In this document: in pieces, positions 50,328 to 61,224 of the stretch
Layout: each line of letters opens with the position of its first letter
Numbering within the stretch: the first letter of the stretch is position 1
NCBI GenBank assembly: GCA_033439765.1
Contig: JAULSN010000010.1
Location: 744,001-808,000, forward strand
Reading direction: 5' to 3'
From: Lasiosphaeria ovina
Taxonomy: Eukaryota; Ascomycota; Sordariomycetes; Sordariales; Lasiosphaeriaceae
Length of the DNA stretch: 64,000 bases
Notes under the pieces: generated by a model
The model's database searches: none
Told to the model about the DNA's origin: nothing
What the model saw: the letters and a program-made list of their open reading frames with translations, nothing else
Position numbers and translations under genes: made by a program

Positions 50328-51341
50328 TTATTTCTTGCTCACACGGGGCGCCTTTATTCCCAGGATCTTCTCGGCGTTTTCGTAGGCAATGGCCCTGAGC
50401 TGCTCGTCGTTGACAAGGCCGCTCTCCTCCAGCTCCTTGATCCACTCCAGCCCGACCGCGTTCCCCTGAAATGGGTAGTCAACGCTGTACAGGATATGGT
50501 CCAGCTTCGTATTGGCCAGAATGCACCTCAGGGGGTCCAAACTCCAGACGCCGCTGGTGGTGATCCAGATGTTCTCGTCGTAGACGGTCTTGAAGTCGCG
50601 GCGGAAGTCGCCCCACCGGCGGCTCAGCATCTGGATCCGCTGCAGCATGAACGGGATGGTCTCGCCAAAGTGGCCGATGACCAGCTTGAGCCGCGGCCGC
50701 CGTTCAAACAGGCCCGACGCGAAGAGGCGCAAGACATGCAGCGCCGTGTCAGTGTGCCACGCCAGGCCGCTGGACCCCATGCTCATGGCGGCAGCGTCGC
50801 TGAAGTTGCCCCGGTAGCGTGGCGCCATGTCGTCGCTAGGCCAGTTAGGGTGTAGATATACGGGCACCCCGAGCTCTTCAACAGCAGCCCACCACGGGTC
50901 GTACTCGGGCCCGTCAAAGAACTTGCCGTCGTAATGGTTGTCCACCAGGCCGCCGACGAAGCCCAGCTCGGCGACGGCACGCCGCAGCTCGGCAGCGGCC
51001 TCCTGTGGGTGACCCATGGGAGCGACAGCAAAGCCGGCAAAGCGGCTTTTGGCTTCGCGCGCGCTGCCGCCTGCACGCGTCTCCTCCGCTCGGATAGCAC
51101 CTGCGAGCTGGTCGTTGGCAGCGCGGCAGGCTGCTGGGTCAGTCAGGCCCGGTGCGTGGCTGACGACTTGTAGCGATATCCGGCCGGTGTCCATGTCACG
51201 CAGTCGCAGGTCGCCAAGATCACACAGTTTGTCAAAGATGCCCGGGACATGTTTGAGTTGCTCCGAGTACGCTTGCTTGAGGCTGTCGGGCACCGCGGAC
51301 GAGAAGAAGTGTTCCTCAAGGGTGATGAGCGGCGGTGTCAT
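50328..51341 (-). CDS. Amidohydrolase of the ACMSD / hydroxybenzoate decarboxylase family
   Basis: A single exon of 337 residues from an ATG. The metal-binding and catalytic pattern of this family is complete: LEEH at residues 8-11, VYLHPN near 165, KLVIGHFGE and YSVDYPF near the C-terminus. FASGLFERRP and WITTSGVWS are also typical of fungal 2,3-dihydroxybenzoate and gamma-resorcylate decarboxylases. Such enzymes remove (or under high CO2 add) the carboxyl of a phenolic acid without oxidation. No signal peptide, so it is cytosolic. The exact phenolic substrate is not decided. It stands alone, with no aromatic-degradation genes beside it. Confidence 0.88.
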   Translation of the reverse strand: MTPPLITLEEHFFSSAVPDSLKQAYSEQLKHVPGIFDKLCDLGDLRLRDMDTGRISLQVVSHAPGLTDPAACRAANDQLAGAIRAEETRAGGSAREAKSRFAGFAVAPMGHPQEAAAELRRAVAELGFVGGLVDNHYDGKFFDGPEYDPWWAAVEELGVPVYLHPNWPSDDMAPRYRGNFSDAAAMSMGSSGLAWHTDTALHVLRLFASGLFERRPRLKLVIGHFGETIPFMLQRIQMLSRRWGDFRRDFKTVYDENIWITTSGVWSLDPLRCILANTKLDHILYSVDYPFQGNAVGLEWIKELEESGLVNDEQLRAIAYENAEKILGIKAPRVSKK

Positions 51342-51820
51342 TTTCCGACTTGATTACCGAATATGTATAAGTAGATATAAATATATATATATATATTTAC
51401 TCGATTCAATATCGATGAACAAAACTGGTGGGTGGGCTGTAAGTGTCTAGACTAGTGGAAGAAGAAGCGAGGGAGATCCGCGGAACTGGAAGTGACAAAA
51501 TTGCCATCCTTCAAGAGTGCCGACAGGACGGTTCTCTCTTATTGTGGTCGTCATTAATGTCGTTAGCCCGTTGCGTCAATTCAGCGGGAGGGCACTAGAA
51601 AAGACGTTATAGTGCATGGAGAAGACGGAGGATAACACAGTACGGACGTACTCATAGGCAGGAATTAGACAGAGGCACGTGACCTCGCTAATCTTGCCGA
51701 CGAATGCTTTCGCAGCGACACAACTTTGGCAGGCCAAGCTAAATGCCCTTCGAACAGAGGCCCCAAACCGCCGATCCAAAACTTTTGCGCCAGCCGCCCC
51801 CCTCGGCATACACACACACA
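51342..51820. promoter_or_regulatory. Divergent promoter region, amidohydrolase / bL36m
   Basis: A 479-base interval between outward-reading genes; an AT dinucleotide run lies near 51380-51400 just upstream of the amidohydrolase start. Confidence 0.5.
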
Positions 51821-52362
51821 ATGGCGAGCCTCTCGATGCTGTCGCAGACGGCTCGGTTGGGCGTGTCTGCTACCAGGTCGTTAGCTCGATCGATGCAGGG
51901 CCTGACCCTCGCCGCATCGGCAGCTCCCAACCCGGCGGCGCGCCCGCTTCGGTCCACTCTCACGTCGACGTCAACGACGCAGACACGATCCCTCTCGCAG
52001 AGCGTCCTCCCTTCCTCCAGCTTGTGCCAGCACGGCTGCTCCAGACCTGCGGTTGCCGCCAACAGCCGGACAGCGGGCGCCCTCGAGACTTGTGTCAAGA
52101 CGGCCGTTGCTATCTTCCAGCAGCAGCAGACGAGGGGGATGAAGGTGCACAGTTCGGTAAAGAAGCGGTGCGAGCATTGCAAGGTGAGACTCGATTCGGT
52201 TTTTTCTCTCTGGAAGAACACTAAACCTACCACTCTCTGATGTCTTGTTATTGACCCCAAGTTCATCTACAGGTCGTTCGACGGAAAGCCTGCAAGCGGC
52301 ACAAGGGTCATCTCTACATTATATGCCCTGCCAACCCCAGGCACAAGCAACGGCAGGGATAG
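51821..52362 (+). CDS. Mitochondrial ribosomal protein bL36m
   Basis: Two exons, 51821-52183 and 52273-52362, give 150 residues. The last ~45 residues are the bL36 core: GMKVHSSVKKRCEHCK, then VVRRKACKRHKGHLYIICP and RHKQRQG, with the three Cys and one His that bind zinc. The ~105-residue N-terminal part is rich in Ser, Thr, Ala and Arg with few acids, as a mitochondrial presequence plus linker. It belongs to the large subunit of the mitochondrial ribosome (yeast Rtc6). The intron falls inside the zinc motif, after CEHCK. Confidence 0.93.
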
Positions 52363-52656
52363 GCGGTGGCATATTCACGGAAGGCGGTGTTTTGTATGAT
52401 ATATCTCTATGTTGTGGCGCATACTTGGCGAAGGAGCCTTGGAATCGATGACGAGTTTCGAGGAAGCCAGCTTTACGTGACCCTCTACTCCGTACCCCAG
52501 ACAAATTTTACGCTGGGTCTAATTACTCGTACGGCGTCCAGGCAACGGGATCGCTGGATGCCCAAAGCCTATAGCTCTTGAGAGCCAGGGCAGCGGGTAC
52601 AGCGAGACGATCGAGACGGCACCTCTGTTGTTATTGCTGTTGTCTCTGTCGTTGCT

Positions 52657-53210
52657 TTACAGGCCGTCAATATACCTCTCCATGCCCTCCCACTCGGTCT
52701 TGCCCCGCGATATCAGGTATCGTATGTGACTCTTGTCGCGAGTGTCAGTCAACGACCTTAACGATATGCGTGCCTCTGCTTCAATTCTGGGCTACAAGAA
52801 GCCGCCATGGCTAGGGACAGGGCGGGGAGGGGCGGGGAGGGGCGGGGCGACAAACAATGTCTGTGACGTTGCGGTGCCGCTCAAACTCTTCGCGCGCAAA
52901 CCTCATCGTCTCGGCCCGTGTCGTGGGGTCTTGGATCCGGCGCGTACCTCGGACGACGGTTCGGTACAGCGACAGGACTCGGGTGCGCTGGAGGAACTGA
53001 TAGATCGGCGCCTGTTAGTCAGCCAACAATCAATTGGGATGCGAGATGCCCGACAGAGGCCAATTGGCCAGTTCTCGCGAGGTAGGATGTGCTTCTTCGG
53101 TTTTTTTTTTTTCGTACATGCTCCAAACTCAACGTCGCGCCAAGCCGAGACCGCGAGGCCGTGGCGTAGCTGCGAAGCGTGTGCCCCCGCGTGGGCAGAG
53201 GAAAGCGCAT
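52657..53210 (-). CDS. LYR motif protein, LYRM2-like
   Basis: Three exons fit in phase 0: 53210-53118, 53011-52856 and 52731-52657, giving 107 residues. The N-terminus MRFPLPTRGHTLRSYATASR looks mitochondrial. Exon 2 begins APIYQFLQRTRVLSLYRTVV, with the LYR motif followed by GTRRIQDP. The rest reads ETMRFAREEFERHRNVTD and IRYLISRGKTEWEGMERYI. LYR proteins bind mitochondrial acyl carrier protein and help assemble respiratory complexes; LYRM2 is linked to complex I in animals. The last acceptor (ACAAG) was chosen because it alone gives the family's spacing VTD-x-x-HIRYL. Intron 2 contains a G-rich repeat. The gene ends 295 bases from the bL36m stop (convergent). Confidence 0.87.
52820..52849 (+). 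repeat. GGGGCGGGGA tandem repeat in an intron
   Basis: Nearly three copies of a 10-base G-rich unit lie in intron 2 of the LYRM2-like gene. The plus strand has at least four runs of four G and could form a G-quadruplex. The pre-mRNA (minus strand) carries the C-rich side. Confidence 0.85.
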
Positions 53211-53655
53211 CAACGGCGGGGTTCCGAGGAAGGCGGAAGGTGGCCGACAGAGGGGTGATATATCTCTATACTAGCTCTGAGGGGGGCTCATCTGCGGCCC
53301 GTTGCTTGTTGGCGCCGCTGGTCGAATGTCGAGATGATAATGCTGAAGATCCGTAGTGAGTTAAGCTTAATGTGATTACTGATTAGCGGCTGCGAGGCGC
53401 GGGCGGTGGGTCCCTGTAGAGCAGGGGACTCGTGACCCGACCTCGACAACTTCCAGGCTGTCCCGCACTGTGTGCAAGTTGAAGGAACTGTGCACCGACG
53501 CGAACCGGTCTCGTCGACTTCACGGAAGTTGTCAGATGCGACATTACCTAGAGGGGGCTTCCCTGATGAGCATGTCAACCAACTTCTGGCCTACATATGT
53601 CTTTCGTTTCGCTATTTTACTTTCTTCCTTTTGATGACATCCATTCTCTATTACA
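53211..53655. promoter_or_regulatory. Divergent promoter region, LYRM2-like / NatD
   Basis: This 445-base interval lies between two short housekeeping genes that read outward. No further gene recognised. Confidence 0.6.
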
Positions 53656-54567
53656 ATGAAATCCAAACGGCGGCGCGCCCCTACGAATCCACTAGAGTTG
53701 GCGAATCGTAAGACGGACGAACAGTTTATTGCCGATCATCTTGGGCCTCCTGGGTGAGTCCGAATACATACCTTGTCACCGAGCTTCGGGTGACCGAGCT
53801 TCGTGGAATAAGATTCTTGGATGTTTACTCAACTTGGCACTTCGTAGCTGCTGTGGTTAATTAGCGTAAGCTGATGGATGCTGACAATGGCGCTCAACCT
53901 TCGCTGTGCATAATAGCGTTACAAAATCCCCCTGGGTCCTAGAATGGTCGCATCCTCGGACGGGGGCCAAATATAGCATCGGCCTTGCACAACCCTCAAA
54001 CTTGAGCGACAATGACTTGACGGCTTGCTTCCACTTGATAGAGGAGACGAGCCGACAGGACTACGAGAACTCGGCGGGCAAATGGCATCCCAAAAATAAG
54101 CTCACCGAGATGCGGTCTCCCGAGCTGCGCTATGTCTTGGTCAAAGACTGTGATACAGCGACTGTGTGTGGTTTTACGTCGTTGATGCCCACCTTCGAGG
54201 CTGGCCAGCCTGTTATCTACTGCTACGAGATTCACCTCAAGCCTGAGCTCCAGGGGTATTGCAATCCGCTTTTTGCCCCAACTGCCTCTATTTGTCAATG
54301 TTGCTCGACTAATAGACATTTTTTTTTTACAGGACTGGGCTGGGGTCACTGCTCATGAGCTTCCACACAACGGTGGCAGCAAGCCTGCCGCCCGTCACCA
54401 AAGTCATGTTGACCTGCTTCTTGTCAAACCAGCGCGGTCTAGACTTTTACAAGAAGCTCGGGTTCGAGGTAGACGACATCTCTCCCGGGCCCAGGAATCT
54501 GCGCTCCGGAAAGGTTTTCAATCCAGACTATGTTATCATGAGCAAGGCTGTGCGCCCGAGCAAATAA
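53656..54567 (+). CDS. NAT4: N-alpha-acetyltransferase NatD (Nat4/NAA40)
   Basis: Three exons fit in phase: 53656-53753, 53917-54255 and 54333-54567, giving 223 residues. After a basic N-terminus (MKSKRRR) comes WVLEWSHP and YSIGLAQPSNL. The GNAT core has YCYEIHLKPELQGTGLGSLLM, where QGTGLG is the acetyl-CoA-binding motif, and FLSNQRGLDFYKKLGFEVDD. NatD acetylates the N-terminal Ser of histones H2A and H4; the residue pattern YEIHL..ELQG is specific to this GNAT branch. The intron after LQG splits the acetyl-CoA motif. Three exons are needed; the first was found by its phase-2 join to the known SPWVLEW segment. Confidence 0.92.
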
Positions 54568-55622
54568 ATTGACCAGATCCTCGTCCGACAACTCACGTTA
54601 TCGCTTGCGTGTCTGGTCGAGTTTCGATCCCTGTTCTAGACTCGCTGTTCGGTTGGGTTGCCTCTGCGGTCACACAAGGAAGGGAGCCACACGTGTGCCC
54701 AGTTGCAGCAAACCTTCCCGATTGTGTGTCAGCTCTGGCATAGGAATTGGTACGTGTAAGCACTGCCTCTTCGAATGGTCGATCCCCCTGTGGGGAGATT
54801 TGCCCCAGAGCCTGGTCTCGGCGGTGCGGCCCATCCACGACCCCCAGTGGCATACTCGCTGCTGCCGCATTGCCCAACCTTGGCCTTGGAAACCGTGGCT
54901 AGGTAAGGCGCCAAGCCAAAGGAAGCCGCCAAGAAGCTATAAACTGACTCGGTGTTCGGGTGACTGCCTGGCTGCTATCTCCACTTGGAGTGCACACGGT
55001 GCAACGATGCTAATGTTTACTTGTCAGCCCTAATGTTCGGACCCCTCTTTGCAGCTATCTCGTCTAAGCCCGCTTTGTTAGGGATGCTGCGTTCAGCCAA
55101 CCACAGCCATCCCTTTCCTCATGCAGATCAACTCAGCTCCGACACCTACCACTGGAGACAAAAGGCAAACCACCAATTCGCCGGCCCTGCGCCGCCCAGC
55201 TTACCGCAGTAGGCTGCCAGCGACTGGTCAGGGTCAGACCTTACCATGCCTGTGCCTTCTGTCCTGATTCCCTAGAGCCAGGACACGGCAGGACATCAAG
55301 GGAGAACCTACACTAGCGGCCACACAGCTCAGTACTCGCAGTAATAGCCAATCAACCCTGGTCAGAGGTCCTTATGGAGGTGTGACAACTTTTCTCGGCC
55401 TGCAATCTTATAATGCAGCAGGCATGTCCCACTCCACGGTGGCAGCCTTCTCGCACTCGCCCTGCTCTCTTTTTCTTCATATTCCTACGTGCTACCACTC
55501 AACGCCCTTTCCCTCCGTAATCATCACCGTCGAACAGAGCATCCGTCCCGAAGGTCGCCAAGTGAGCCGTCGTAGTCGTCGTCTTCTTCCGGACCCGCCA
55601 CAACATCCCCTCAACTTTCACA
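54568..55622. other. Gene-free interval upstream of PLAC8 gene
   Basis: This 1.06-kb stretch has only short frames without recognisable content. The last 200 bases, rich in C and T, are probably promoter and leader of the PLAC8 gene. Confidence 0.5.
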
Positions 55623-56319
55623 ATGGAGTACCGAGCACAGGCACCTGCCCAAGATGGCCAGTGGGAGTCAGGCTTCTGCAACTGCTCGCCCTGCGAGAGC
55701 TGCTTTTTGGCATGCTGCTGCCCCTGCATCAGTGAGTCTAAACCGGGAACCACGACGAGCCGCCGTCTGGGGGAATGGCATGTACTAACCTCTTGGCTCC
55801 CCAGTACACGGCAAGACTGCCGATCGTCTCCGTGACCCCACCATGGCCACGGCGGATACCTTCAACAGCGACTGCGTGCTCTTTGGCGTTGTCCAGGCCT
55901 GCCTGGGCGTAGGCTTCATGTTAGTTTCGGCCAGTGGCCAAGTGTTTTTTCTCGCACAAGAGTAAAGTAACTGACCTCTTGCCTTCAGCTTCACAATGCA
56001 GCAGCGAGGCGAGATCCGCAAGAGATACGGAATTAAGGGCTCCGGGCTGGGCGACTGCTGCGCGACCTTCTGGTGCAACTGCTGCGCCCAGATCCAGGCC
56101 GACAACGAGGTTATCGCGCGCTCTGCCCGCGGCCCGATTGTCCAGGGCTACCAGCCCCACGGCCCCATGGGCACCCCGGGCCAGGAGAAGATCCAGCCCA
56201 CCGTCCAGGCGCACCCTCAGCAGCAATACCAGCAGCAGCCGCAGTACCAGCAGCAGCAGTACCAGCAGCAGCAGTACCAGCAGCAGCCCCAGCAGTACCA
56301 CCAGGGCCACCCCCAATAG
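55623..56319 (+). CDS. PLAC8 family cysteine-rich protein
   Basis: Three exons fit in phase: 55623-55731, 55805-55919 and 55989-56319, giving 184 residues. The PLAC8 hallmarks are present: GQWESGFCNCSPCESCFLACCCPCI at the start (several CC and CxC pairs), DCVLFG, RGEIRKRYGIKG and GDCCATFWCNCCAQIQADNEV. In plants related proteins act in cadmium resistance or fruit weight; in fungi the role is not settled. It probably sits at a membrane through its two Cys-rich hydrophobic segments. The C-terminus is a disordered repeat of YQQQ and YQQQQ units (about 150-180). Confidence 0.9.
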
Positions 56320-57552
56320 ACGGGCAACGTGACGTGGGCGGGACCTGGTCGGAATGGATGTTGCAAAGATGTATGAAGGCGTTTCGTGATTGGGCCTGCG
56401 GTTGGCTATTCGCTTCACCGGTTCCTGTTGTTTGTTGTCGGTTGTTATCCCGTCCTAGGCAAAAAGGCTCTTCTTTCCGTGAACACGCCACGACTGAACC
56501 GGCCCCGGCGTGGGCTCGTTATCTCTTTTGTCTAGTGGTAATAATATATATACCCCCTTTTCACTACGACCGTGCCCGTGATATACATGTTGCTTGGAAT
56601 GAAGCGGAATTGAAACTTCAAGCTCACGATATCGTGACAAATGGCCGAGGATGTTTATACCGCAAGAGTAAGACGGGTATGGAGCAAGGCATAAGCAAGA
56701 CTGAGCCGATGCTCTCTGTACGTCCACGCCGAATGTTGAACACAAACTACAACAGGCAGAAGTAATGGTGGGGCACGAACCACGATGCATATTCCTTCCG
56801 TAATAGCTTGTGACTCCCCTTGGTTACGAGTTACTCAAGTAGGCGCTAACTGAAATTACGGTTCTCGAGGCTTGGACGTAACTCCATTTAACGATATAAA
56901 GCAGGACAATGTATACCACCAGGTCCCTTTTATTACAATAAATAATTAAAAACGCTCTTTGTAGGCGTATTAGTATAATCTAAAATAATAACCGCCGTTG
57001 AGCAACTTCACTACCGGCCGTCTTTAGTAGCCGTTCAAATGGCTTCGTGAATCTACCTAGTCTCTAGAACTATCTGGTCACAGTACGCAATGCGGCCGGG
57101 GGTTAGGGGAATAGTATGGTTTACTACCTAGAAAGTTATAAGCGTATACTATACAAATCTAAGGGGCAAATGTTTGTGATTTCTTGGTTTCTTCAAGTTA
57201 ATAGTGGATGAAAATAACAAGATAGCTACCGCTAAGGCTAAGAGCGTAGCCCGACAAGATCTTATATCACTTTACTGTATGGGCGGTTCACAAACCATCG
57301 TCTTACCCACAGTCACATAATACTCTCGCACCAGCCCTCTACCCGGTCACCAGGGTAAAGTAAAGGGAACACTAAAACAAGAGATCAGGAAGCAATGGTC
57401 TGGTCTGTATTGTTGATAGCTGATAATATGTGGTCTGAAGGACCGCGCTTTAAATCGCCCCTAGAACCATTGCCGGCCTGTTCACGGGCAACGATTGGCT
57501 CCCTATCATTACTCATGATGACTCGTAGCATGGCATCAAATCTTATCAATCC
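56320..57552. other. AT-rich gene-free region, possible repeat relic
   Basis: The middle part (about 56930-57320) is dense in TA steps (TAGTATAATCTAAAATAATA and similar) unlike its neighbours, as a RIP-decayed repeat would be. No domain or terminal repeat could be made out. The ends are ordinary 3' flanks of the PLAC8 and eEF1B genes. Confidence 0.45.
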
Positions 57553-58591
57553 TTAAAGCTTCTGCATGGCAACGACATCAGTCGACTGGACGAAGTCCTC
57601 GAACTCCTGGATCTGCTCCTGGAGCTCATCAGTCGAGACCTTCTCGTCCTCAACAACCAGGTTAATCTGCAGCTTCTTGATGCCGAAGCCGACAGCGACG
57701 AGCTTGGAACCACCCCAGACCAGGCCATCCTTTTGAATGCTGCGGACAGCCTCCTCCAGCTTCTTCAAGTCGGTCTCATCGTCTACAGGGGATGTTAGCA
57801 TACTGGCACGGGGCAGCTTTCTATATGAAGCTGAGAGAAGAATAAGGCGAGAACATACCCCAAGGCTTCACGTCCAAGGTGACAATCGACTTGGCCGCGG
57901 GCTTAACCTTGCCCTCCTTCTTCTTGCGGTACTCCTCGAGGCGCTGCTCGCGGAGCTTGACGGCCTCGGCATCCTCCTCCTCATCGTCGCTGCCGAAAAG
58001 GTCGACATCCTCATCGTCCTCCTCGGCAGCGGGGGCCTTGGCGGGGTTCACAGCCAACTCAGATGTCTCGGGTCCATAAACCGAGTAGGGCTTGCTAGCA
58101 TCTCCGGAGAGAGTAGGGAACTCGTCCTCATACGAGGCGATGTGCTTATACCAGCGAGCAGCATTGGGGTACTTGGTCGCGTCCGGGGACGACTTCAGCG
58201 CCTTGAAGACGGCGACATCGGCCTGGCTCGCAGAGAAGCTGTAGTCGAGGAAGACCAGGTTAGCGGGGCTGTTGCCAAGAGGGGCAGGCACACACAGTTC
58301 TCGAGCAAGTACGGGTCAGAGGTGCACAGAGTGCTGGGTGGGTAATCATTTGCAGTTCTTGACGCTGCTAAGAAACACGGACCAGTGGAATCATCATGGA
58401 AAGGCAAGGAGATGTTTTCGGGCCAAAAAGAAGCCAAAAGGAGAACATACCCAGTGATGTAGGAGCGGGTGAGCAGCCAGTTATTCAGCACTGCCTAAAT
58501 GTCAGCGCCATCTGCTCTGCGCCAGTGCTCCCGAACGTCAATGTAGCCTACCGGTAAGACCAGCATCAGTGAGGAGATCGGTGAAACCCAT
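57553..58591 (-). CDS. EFB1: Translation elongation factor eEF1B-alpha (EF-1 beta)
   Basis: Four exons fit in phase: 58591-58552, 58490-58451, 58268-57859 and 57782-57553, giving 239 residues. The N-terminal GST-C-like domain has [13 protein letters not shown] and [15 protein letters not shown] linker rich in Ala/Pro leads to the acidic stretch [21 protein letters not shown], which contains the CK2 site in FGSDDEE. The C-terminal nucleotide-exchange domain follows, from [17 protein letters not shown] to the end VVAMQKL, with [16 protein letters not shown]. It reloads eEF1A with GTP during elongation. Two 40-base exons at the 5' end are typical of highly expressed fungal translation genes. Confidence 0.95.
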
Positions 58592-59512
58592 GATGACTGA
58601 GTGTGGTTATGAAGTGTGATGTTGGAGGTATGTTGGAGGTTGCAGAGTCGAGAGGTGATCGTGGAATGTCAAAATGTACAGATTAGATACCAGCTGCCCA
58701 AAAGATGGAGGGGTTGAAAACCTTTCGGTTAACTTGGAGACGCTGCGCCGCTCTCCAATGGGAGCCTTGGACCGATAGCCCTAGCCCCACCAACTCGCAA
58801 CGTGGCGGGGAGTCGGAGATTTGGCCCCTCATCTGGGAGGGGTTCCGGTATAAAGGAAGATCCGGCTCCGCGAACTGAATGCAGGCTGCATCTTCAAAAC
58901 GAAAGAATAGCCAATGACATCATCATGGACATGTCACCGGCCATCCGAAGGGAATATGCCATCCAATCACCGAATGACTCCTACTTCGGTCTCTAACAGA
59001 AAAAGTTTATGGTGACGAGTACGTAAGGGTATAAACAGCATGAAGTGTATGAACACAACGTGGAACGTGGCTCTCCCTGCAGTAAAGCCGTCAACCATTA
59101 GGGGTATTTCGCCGTCTTTGTCCAGGGCACAGCGCGCCTGTTGGACGGTATTTAAAGTCTAGCGAGAAATGTTAGCCCAACCGAATGGAGTTCGGCCCTT
59201 GTCCCGGTGGTCGACACCACGTCATACGTGTACCACCTCTGTGCAATGCCCTGCCAAGAATATACCTGGAGCTGGTCGGTCTTGGTTTGGTTGGTTCCCG
59301 TAACCTTGATGTCAAACCTTTGTTCGATCTAAATACTGCCTGATTTCCCCCCCTCCCCGCTGCTAGCTAGCTATTATCTCCTCCCTCATCAACACCAAAG
59401 CCGCCCGACCCGTCGTCAACTCCCACAACTCTGCGCCATAGGCTTTCTGCGACTGCATCAAGTTCAAGTTTGACAATCCAGAGCACCCTCAAGAAAGATC
59501 TCAGTCTCCAAG
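58592..59512. promoter_or_regulatory. Divergent promoter region, eEF1B / MARVEL
   Basis: This 921-base interval lies between two outward-reading genes. A 64-codon frame near 58802-58996 has no recognisable content. Confidence 0.5.
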
Positions 59513-60044
59513 ATGCTGGCCTTCGTTCCCATCGCCCACCTTGTGGCGGCGGTTTTTGCCGTCATCGAGCTCGGTTTGATGGCCTATGGTGGGTTTCTTC
59601 TGCTCAAATTTCCCCCGCTGCCTGCTAGAATTGCTGGCAACTAACATTGTTTCTCTCGCAGTCGTCTCCCCTTGGTCGTCAGCACCTAGCGTTGAGGCCT
59701 TCATGCTCTTCAACGCGGTTTGGTCGTTACTTGTCCTTGCCTATGTCGGCTTGACGCCTCTTTACGCCACCCGTGTCTTCCACCGCCTAGCCTCGCTGGC
59801 CCTCGAATGGATCACCATGATTTTCTGGTTTGCGGGCTCCATCGCCCTGGCCGCATATTGGGGGGCCCCAAGCTGCCACGGAAACACCTACTGCGGGAGC
59901 ATCGAGGCCGCCATTGCCTTCGGCTTCTTCCTCTGGCTCCTCTTCCTCTTCCTCGTTGTCGTCGACACCATGGAGGCCCTTCGATCTCGCGGCCATGCCA
60001 CTCACACCACAGCCCACGGGCCCAAGCCATATGTTGGTGCATAA
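59513..60044 (+). CDS. MARVEL-domain membrane protein
   Basis: Two exons, 59513-59588 and 59662-60044, give 152 residues. Four hydrophobic segments fit the MARVEL fold: FVPIAHLVAAVFAVIELGLMAY, the part around MLFNAVWSLLVLAYVGL, WITMIFWFAGSIALAAYW and FGFFLWLLFLFLVVVDTMEAL. A short loop with two Cys (SCHGNTYCG) lies between segments 3 and 4, as in many fungal members. MARVEL proteins associate with membrane domains, eisosomes or vesicles; this one lacks features that would assign it to a named group (Nce102, Fhn1). Confidence 0.85.
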
Positions 60045-60778
60045 ATCGCTTCACTTGCGATAGCCAGCTGCGGTGCTGGATCTCTCACGGACATACCACG
60101 CCATAATATGGGGCAGGGTATTCTGTTTTTCGGGGACATGATAATTTCTTTGGGCGTACTGGGTTGGACAATTTAGTAGATACCTGCGCGAAGGTTACGG
60201 GGTGAGGTTCAGTCCGAATATGAGGAAAGCAGTGTTTCGAGACAGGAGCGCGTCATGGAGGTGAGGTCACGGAGAATATTTCTTTACCAACGAACAAAAG
60301 GCGAAGATACCCGAACGAGAGCTGTTTTGCTTTTTCTGCTTGTTGTAACTCCCAAAATCCGGCTAGTTGCAGGTTTTGATGTTAATAAATTGACACTTAT
60401 ACTATTGTCACCAGCTGTTCATGAAATGATGCGAGTAACTTGGGATTACCTCTGGAAGAAGCAATAAAAAACATGAGTTGAAGCCTAACGTTTCGTTGCG
60501 ACTTCGTTGCATCCCATCTTTTCACGCTCTAACAATACCCTAACCCTGGTCATTGTCAGCCGGGCAGCCCGGCCCAACAAAGCACTCCATTTCGCCGCCC
60601 CGAAATTTAACCGCCACCGGCGTCGAGTCACCAGCGAACATCCACCAAAAAACTAGCGAGACGCCGACTTTGGAGACACCGCCAACCTCATAGGTATTCC
60701 GCCCAGCTCCGCGCAACCACCTCGAACCCGAACTCAATACAATCCGACAAACAACCCTCCCCCAAATACATCTTCAAC
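60045..60778. promoter_or_regulatory. MARVEL 3' flank and eS30 promoter
   Basis: The right half is the eS30 promoter and holds the telobox listed separately. No gene is seen in the left half. Confidence 0.5.
60537..60547 (+). promoter_or_regulatory. Telobox-like ACCCTAACCCT upstream of eS30
   Basis: The site lies about 240 bases before the eS30 start. ACCCTAA is the binding motif of Tbf1-like telomere-repeat factors, which control ribosomal protein genes in several fungi. The uS5 gene has a similar site. Confidence 0.6.
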
Positions 60779-61224
60779 ATGGGCAAGGTCCACGGTTCTC
60801 TCGCCCGCGCTGGTAGGCCGCCCGCCCGCGCTTTTGCCAATCCTGGCGCGCACGATTGATTTGCACGAAATCTAGACTAACGCTCCTCTGTGCAGGCAAG
60901 GTCAAGTCGCAAACTCCCAAGGTCCGTCGCGAACCGTGAAATTTCAAACTCGCATGCGTCTCCGCTCGGTAATGGAATCCCCGGCTGATTTGGATGTGGT
61001 TGTTCTAGGTCGAGAAGCAGGAGAAGAAGAAGACGCCCAAGGGGCGCGCCCACAAGCGGGATATCTATACTCGCCGCTTCGTCAATGTCACATTGACAGT
61101 CGGTGGCAAGCGCAAGGTATATACATCCCCAGATGGTCCCCCGGCCAGCAGCAGGCCTTTGGGCGCAAATCACGAAAGGCTTACCGAACTCGTGAAACAG
61201 ATGAACCCCAATCCTACCGCATAA
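60779..61224 (+). CDS. RPS30: Ribosomal protein eS30
   Basis: Four small exons fit in phase: 60779-60812, 60896-60921, 61009-61116 and 61201-61224, giving 63 residues. The sequence [14 protein letters not shown], then [26 protein letters not shown] and the ending MNPNPTA match the family at full length. It is part of the 40S subunit. There is no ubiquitin-like fusion as in the animal FAU gene. Exons 2 and 4 are 26 and 24 bases long, and the whole gene is too broken up to appear as one open frame. Confidence 0.96.
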
